Assembly (NCBI GenBank): GCA_030386875.1
Contig: CM059576.1
Coordinates: 68,261,581 to 68,325,580, forward strand
Origin: Morinoia aosen
Lineage: Eukaryota; Arthropoda; Malacostraca; Amphipoda; Talitridae
Direction: 5' to 3'
Length of the DNA stretch: 64,000 bases
Made by a program: the position numbers and the translations under genes. Shown here piece after piece: positions 58,063 through 64,000 of the stretch. The notes below the pieces were generated by a model, which saw only the letters and a list, made by a program, of their open reading frames with translations, had not been told where the DNA came from and did no database searches. Position 1 is the stretch's first letter, and each line of letters starts with the position of its first letter.

Positions 58063-60112
58063 CCTAAAAAAAGAAAAAGAGAGAAAGTAAAACAAATCAT
58101 CTCCTAAAATCCAAAAAAGTTGATACAAGAAATATACATATAACATTGGTTCTTACAATGCCTTAAAATTAAGATCCTGAGTTGATAAACACATGGGCAT
58201 TGCGGAACTCATGCCAATTGTCGAAATAAAGGTTTACGAGAAAAGCTTGTATAAGTGCATTCTTTTAGTGACGTTAATTTAATTGAAATAATTTACGATA
58301 ATTTAGACAATTTAAATGTGATAATGGGTGAAAATAAAAGTACTAAAACACTCCCAAAAATAACACCAGTCATACATTGATGAAAACGCTCTTGTAAGTG
58401 CTCACCTACATTGAAATACAGGCTCAGGAACTTTTGATATCAGGAATTAATGTTGATAGTAAAATGGGCGATTTTAAATAATTTTACGTCTAAGACTATG
58501 AGGTCGAAATTTGGAATAATCTTTTCACTTTTACGTATCGATTGGTACGCCAAATAACGAGCTCAGAGAAAATAACACGTTACACCAAAATTTTCTTAAG
58601 CAAATAATGTAGGCTCCAAAGAGTTCACCGGAGTCAGACACATGAAAAGAAAACGCTGGACAAAATCCAGTAAGCCTTCTTACAGTGAAACATTCGCAAC
58701 ATAATTGAGTAATTTCTTATATTAACTATCCATATAATATTGCCATAGTACACTCATGAGCGCCGGACGAGAAATTGCAACACGAGCCTTTTAATAATAT
58801 TATATATGAAAAGATAACACTTAACGTCCTGTAAAGGTAATTTGTCCATTTGATGAATTGCATCGCTTTTTAAGATGTTTTAATATAAAGGTCTCTAGTT
58901 AATAAAAATATGAGTGCATCATAACAGCCCATGTCATTGCTTGGACAAGAGACGAAAAGAAAAACATAAAAATGTATTCCCATTGCGAGTAGTTTTATTT
59001 TTGATCATGTTTTTAAATCAATGATATAAATGAAATATCAAGATAAACATTGTTAGATGAAACGCTTTTGACAGCTTCCACATTCATTGACCTATGAACT
59101 TTATTTCCTAAGATATCACGGAATAGTGTTGCAAAGTGTAATGGCTTGGAAAGATAATTTACATTCAGAACTAATGAACAAAACAGCAGTAACTCGAAAA
59201 TTTATTTTAGGGGAAACAAAATAAAATAAAACTAGGTTAACAGCCGCAAACAGCATGGAGTATACACCACAGTATATTTATTATGTTTATTATATTAATG
59301 TTTGACAATAATGTGAGGAAGCGATACGTCAGCTTACGTGACAAGTTAATTCTAATAAAATGCGGAATTTATAAATGAAATGAAATTCGCTCGTTTAGCA
59401 ATTTTGCAGTTACTGATGTGCGTATGTTAATAAATGCTACCATTCAGGCAATCACATGTCAGACGAACTCAACACGAACTCTGTATGAGAAACATGGAAA
59501 TGTAGGGTAATGAGCGAAAGTAATTCGTAACTACTTCTTCAGTATTTACAGGGGCATACAATTATCGTTGAGACGTAAAATGAGCTATCTTGGTCTTGGA
59601 TTCCCTCATTGTTTGATGATTTTTGATAATCTATGGGAGTTGGATGCAATTAAGGCGCCTGTTATTGACAAAGAATTCGGTATTATGTCACATGAACGGT
59701 AGCTGACTAAGGCATTATTTCTCTATTTCGGCTTTTGATTGGTTTCAGTAGGGAAATGGAACTGTGCTACATCAGCTTTGCTCTGATTGAGATTTAAAAT
59801 GGAAAATCATTAGAGAGTTTATCGTTAGAATATTCAACTTTATCAATCAGGTTATTAGAATTTTTCATCGACTAAGGCTGCCCGTCCACTGTGGCGATGC
59901 GATAGATGAGACATCGCACGAGAACAGAGCTCATTACGTCGCATGCTACGCGTTGCATCAGTACTGCCCACCGAAGCAACTCTCATCGCACGAGAACCCA
60001 ATAAACATCATGCATCTGACAACTCGAGCTCTGCTTTGTAGCGCTCAACTGCTGATGAGCTGCACGGCTGGAAATTCAACAAGTTCTAGTGACCGCTCAG
60101 TCATCTTTGAAC

Positions 60113-60382
60113 ATGGATCCAGTGGTGATCTACTTGTGGTACAAACGACGGCAACGTAAACAATCCAGGCAATGGGTTCATCCCATAAAACGTTTACGTG
60201 CTGAAAGAGGTGTAATGAAAACATTATACGTACAACTACGTAATGACGAAGAAAAGTTTGAAAACCACGGAAGAATGAGCACGGCTGTATTCGACGAGTT
60301 GTTAGGAAAGATGCATCTGCAATTAAACGTTGTTGATGTAATGTACAAGAATAAAAAACTATTTCTCAAAAAAGTGGATTGA
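60113..60382 (+). pseudogene. PIF/Harbinger transposase N-terminal fragment
   Basis: From ATG 60113 the frame shows RQWVHPIKRLRAERGVMKTL, YVQLRNDEEKFENHGRMSTA and VFDELLGKMHLQL, which follows the W.HP.N..R...G.....L..L..D...F....RMS...FDELL pattern of HARBI1/ALP1-like transposases. It stops at 60382, long before the DDE catalytic core, so it is a truncated remnant or a first exon cut off from the rest. Confidence 0.7.
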
Positions 60383-60729
60383 TCTTTTATTCGAAAAATC
60401 CGCCCATTGGTGCAACAATGCCTTACAAATTCAGTGGAAAATAATTGATGAAAAATGAAGTGATACTATGAATATAAATAAAAATCGTTAACTAAAACTC
60501 TGTCCTATAAATACATTCAGCATCTGGCAAAAACTAGATTATTTATTGTGTGAAGCAACTTCTAATAGAAAAATATGTGAAGTAAACAACGCCGCTCTGT
60601 GAGCAAATTTATCTCAAACTTAAAAATCTTATTACGCTTAAAAAATAAAATAATGTAACTAATATTCTTGAGGAAGCAGAATCAATACTGTTTTTTTAAA
60701 CTTTAAGTGCACATTCAATAAAAGGCTTA

Positions 60730-61171
60730 TCATTCTCTGTTGGGCAGCTTGCGTAAGCAGATGTTCCTGCAGCTATGTTGTATCACGCTTTTATGGCATG
60801 CTGCTGTAGTCTGATGCATAATTGGGATGAGATTCTGTGATTTTATTTCGTTGATACGGATCTCTTGTGAAGTCAGAACATCGTTACAAAGTAGACGATC
60901 TAGAAGTGACAATATCTACATTTCGAATTTTCATTTTTTATGAAATGCTCAACGACCTTATATCTGGGAGCAAACTTTGAAGGAAATGTAAATCAGGGTC
61001 TTCATGATCTTGCTTTTTGTCACTTGAATCCTCAGATAATGATATGCACAAGGCGCATAGAAACTGAACGTTCAGAGAGAAGTTCATGAAACAAGATGAA
61101 ATTTCATTGAAAAAATAGTAGGAGCTCAAAAAGAGGACAGCAGTGAACCCATAAAAGATTGTCCATACCAC
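60730..61171 (-). pseudogene. BESS-motif fragment (MADF/BESS-like accessory protein)
   Basis: The minus frame contains HEDPDLHFLQSLLPDIRSLS, a good match to the BESS motif (D..FL.SLLP.L..L) that sits near the C-terminus of MADF-BESS DNA-binding proteins. A stop follows ten residues later, and a second frame (60912-60730) carries what looks like the C-terminal tail. The MADF domain is missing. Together with the transposase fragment it marks a two-gene Harbinger-type element. Confidence 0.5.
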
Positions 61172-61199
61172 TACAAAAAATATTTCATTTAAAAAAACT

Positions 61200-61900
61200 A
61201 CCTAGCTCTCAGCTCAGGACCTCACATACTTCCCCTGGGATAGCTAATTTCCTTTGATTCAGAAGTTGTCTCCCCCTGATGAATAAATATACCTTGGGTA
61301 CTAAACCCCTGTCAAGAGAACACTCGAGATACAACCACTAGGAGGAAATGAAAACTCGGTAAATAGTATAATTTAATTTGCGAGGTTGACAAAACAAATA
61401 ATGACTAATGATGAATACAAATGACTTAAACTTACACTAATTGAAAGCACAAACACAGAATAATAAGGTTGGCTGCCAGGCTCAGGTTAGTCTACACGCA
61501 GAGTTCAGAGTCACGCGTCAGGTGACTCAACTTCTGCAGAAGCAGCGTGCGTGCAGACCCCCGAAGAGGTGGGTAGGAGTATCGCTCCAGTACAGCTCAG
61601 GTAAGGGTAGTGCGTGGCCCACGCAGTAAATCGAGCGTAGCTCCGAAATGCACGGGGTCAGGGTACCCAAGCGGGCCCACCAGCGTACCTACAAAAAAGT
61701 CATCCCTACAGTCTGGGCACGAGTGCTAGTGCTGCGACCGCTAACTATAAAGCTATGGCGGCGCGAAGCACTAAATGAAGTTACAAGAAAGCTAGTCTTA
61801 GTTAAATAATAATTTACCCTAACTGTCACAAACAACGAAATGCAGTTAGAACTCTGACTGCTAGGTCAGAAAAAAGAATGAGACATTTTGCACAATGAAT
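61200..61900. other. No supported gene
   Basis: A GC-richer patch (61450-61680) is partly open on the plus strand (62 codons) without recognisable content. No element ends were found. Confidence 0.35.
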
Positions 61901-61904
61901 CTTT

Positions 61905-62031
61905 AGAGCACAATGAATAGTTAGAGCACAATGAATAGTTAGAGCACAAGGCAATGCACAGAAAACATTAACACAGAAGACATTAACACAGAAGACACTA
62001 ACACAGAAGACACTAACACAGAAGACATTAA
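61905..62031. repeat. Short tandem arrays (18-bp and 15-bp units)
   Basis: AGAGCACAATGAATAGTT occurs twice in full from 61905 and a third time in part. It is followed by about five copies of a 15-bp motif ACACAGAAGACATTA (with CACTA variants) to about 62031. Confidence 0.8.
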
Positions 62032-62231
62032 AGTAACACGTAACGTACCGGTGGCTCAAGAAAAGAAGTCCTGTTAGATATGAACCACGAGAGACAACGC
62101 GTGTCAAGGCTCGCTGGTTCACGGACGAATGGGCGATGTTGCCAGGCCACAATTACAGAAATATAATCGTACGGTACAGAAAAGAATAAAAATAAACGAT
62201 CAAGAAATGCGGACGGGCGGAGTTCCTTTAC

Positions 62232-63347
62232 ACAGTGACAGCGGGATTGCCACGAAAGGGCAGAGACAGCGGGATTGCCACGCAAGGGCAGGGACAGCAG
62301 GATTACCACTAAAGGGCAGAGACAGAAGGATTGTCACGGAAGGGCAGAGACAGAAGGATTGCCACGAAAGCGCAGAGACAGAAGGATTACCACGAAAGGG
62401 CATAGACAGCAGGATTGCCACCAAATGGCAGAGACAGCAGGCTTGCCACGAAAAGGCAGAAACAGCAGGATTGCCAAAAAAGGGCATACAGCAGGATTGC
62501 CGCAAAAGGGCAGAGACAGCAGGATTGCCACAGAATTGCAGAGACAGCAGGATCGCCACAAAAGGGCAGAGACAGCAGGATCGCCACAAAATGGCAGAGA
62601 CAGCAGGATCGCCGCAAAAGGGCAGAGACAGCAGGATTGCCACAGAAGGGCAGAAGCAGCAAGATTGCCACAGAAGGGTATAGACAGCAAGATTGCCACA
62701 GAAGGGCAGAGTCAGCAGGACTGCCACAGAAAGGCAGAGACAGCAGGATTGCCACAGAAAGGCAGAGACAGCAGGATTGCCACAGAAGGGCAGAGACAGC
62801 AGGATTGCCACAGAAGGGCCGAGACAGCAGGATTGCCACAGAAGGGCCGAGACAGCAGGATTGCCACAGAAGGGCAGAGACAGCAGGATTGCCAAAGAAG
62901 GGCAGAGACAGCAGGATTGCCACAGAAGGGCAGAGACAGCAGGATTGCCACAGAAGGGCAGAGACAGCAAGATTGCCACAGAAAGGCAGAGACAGCAGGA
63001 TTGCCAAAGAAGGGCAGAGACAGCAGGATTGCCAAAGAAGGGCAGAAGCAGCAGGATTGCCACAGAAGGGCAGAGACAGCAGGATTGCCACAGAAGGGCA
63101 GAGACAGCAGGATTGCCACAGAAGGGCAGAGACAGCAGGATTGCCACAGAAGGGCAGAGACAGCAGGATTGCCACAGAAGGGCAGAGACAGCAGGATTGC
63201 CACAGAAGGGCAGAGACAGCAGGATTGCCACAGAAGGGCAGAGACAGCAGGATTGCCACAGAAGGGCAGAGACAGCAGGATTGCCACAGAAGGGCAGAGA
63301 CAGCAGGATTGCCACAGAAAGGCAGAGACAGCAGGATTGCCACGGAA
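62232..63347. repeat. 28-bp minisatellite, about 40 copies
   Basis: The unit is GGATTGCCACAGAAGGGCAG plus AGACAGCA. Because 28 is one more than a multiple of three, each frame steps through all three phases and repeats a 28-residue peptide. All six frames therefore stay open for long stretches, up to 376 codons plus and 371 minus. The right half (about 63040-63310) is nearly uniform while the left third is variable. The open frames are by-products of the array, and no protein is claimed. Confidence 0.95.
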
Positions 63348-64000
63348 GAACCTCTCACGAAGTCCACATGTCGCGATGAGCTCTCCCGGCCTCAGGCCAA
63401 GCTGAGCATCTCTCTGAAATGCAATCTAAAGTTACGAGGGGCTAATGATGCTCGAGCGTGTAGATTTTAAGTCGAATTAGCAAGAGTTTTGTGAGGAGTG
63501 CACGGTGGTCACTGGACGGTGGTTGAGCCATTTGACCAGAGCAAACATCAGGAGATGACAAACCGTCTCAAACCAAGAAACCAACTAGAAAAAGAGCTGA
63601 GTTTCATGACATACCATCTGGACAGGGAACTAGAGGTTAGTTTATGCTTTCCTAACAGCACCAAAGGAGTTCCGAAGAGAGGAAGTAGGAAAGTACTGTT
63701 TATTATGGACTTGAAGTAACGTGGAATTTGTGCAATAACTGACTACGTAGAAACAGGAAGTTGGAATGATTATTATTAGAGCTGTGCCAATATGTACATG
63801 CATATATGCACGCGCATATGAAATCATGACCACATAAAATATGAGGCTTCAGGTTACATATATGCGATTGCGAAGTGTTGGATGCACAGTACTCGCATTT
63901 ATATGCAAACAATATGCGATCAAGCCTTGCACTTGCACGGCTGAATGACCGACATCAGTTAGTTGGAACTTGTTCGATATTGTAAGTATTGAAGTCTAAG
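63348..64000. other. No supported gene
   Basis: Short frames only (73 codons plus at 63498-63719). The segment 63775-63920 is rich in GCATATATGC-type motifs and resembles the style of 9700-9830, perhaps a shared MITE family. Confidence 0.4.

Larger units (their letters stand above)
59876..61180. mobile_element. PIF/Harbinger transposon remnant, left end and two gene fragments
   Basis: The left end GGCTGCCCGTCCACTGTGGC follows TAA (59873-59875), the 3-bp target type of PIF/Harbinger elements. CATCGCACGAGAAC recurs just inside (about 59923 and 59986). A plus-strand transposase fragment and a minus-strand BESS-type fragment follow. Harbinger elements normally encode a transposase and a separate Myb/MADF-like DNA-binding protein, which this pairing matches. 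The right end was not found. Confidence 0.65.

Noticed and set aside
62200-63470. Large open frames (up to 376 codons) on both strands over the minisatellite
   Set aside because: They arise from the 28-bp period; every frame is open and encodes the same periodic peptide, so none is supported as a gene.

Overview
The window is eukaryotic and looks like arthropod (insect-type) intergenic or intronic DNA. It is AT-rich, has no operons or ribosome-binding sites, has short GC-richer islands flanked by GT/AG splice-like signals, and is crowded with mobile elements typical of arthropod genomes. These include Tc1/mariner and IS630-like elements, a CR1/L2-type non-LTR element, piggyBac, PIF/Harbinger, a Penelope-like remnant, an LTR element, fold-back MITEs and satellites. 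No rRNA, complete tRNA or CRISPR array was seen. The species cannot be named from the sequence.

Layout. 1-9.2 kb: a 199-bp fold-back MITE, a dead Tc3-like DDE transposon (about 1.85-3.1 kb) and a nearly complete minus-strand CR1/L2-like retrotransposon (4.2-9.0 kb) with ORF1, a frame-broken endonuclease and an open reverse transcriptase. 9-20 kb: a decayed piggyBac copy (11.2-13.0 kb), a second piggyBac copy that is deleted and part-inverted (15.7-16.6 kb) inside a fragment of an uncharacterised repeat-associated protein family, a 127-bp tandem duplication and a GC-richer stretch of unknown nature. 20-32 kb: fold-back repeats; a Tc1 element split by a TIR element (family A) that is itself split by a 1.7-kb element, giving three levels of nesting; then a Penelope-like fragment between inverted repeats. 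32-43 kb: mostly AT-rich DNA with an uninterrupted copy of family A (35.1-36.0 kb), short tandem arrays and a 1.8-kb TIR element. 43-47 kb: a non-autonomous LTR retrotransposon with two 414-bp LTRs. 48.3-50.2 kb: an apparently intact IS630/Tc1-superfamily transposon with a 347-aa transposase and arrays of 21-bp repeats inside both ends. 50-59 kb: AT-rich DNA with a few exon-like islands. 59.9-61.2 kb: a PIF/Harbinger remnant. 62.2-63.3 kb: a 28-bp minisatellite open in all six frames.

Host genes. No complete host gene can be read. Several short GC-richer islands have good acceptor and donor sites and coding-like composition. The best set is on the minus strand (30413-30372, 30114-30007, 24124-24013), where the phases chain. 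A plus-strand set (32.0, 36.1, 36.8, 51.0, 52.6 and 57.4 kb) can be chained in part. If these are real, most of the mobile elements between 24 and 58 kb lie in introns. These calls rest on splice motifs and reading frame only and are held at moderate or low confidence.
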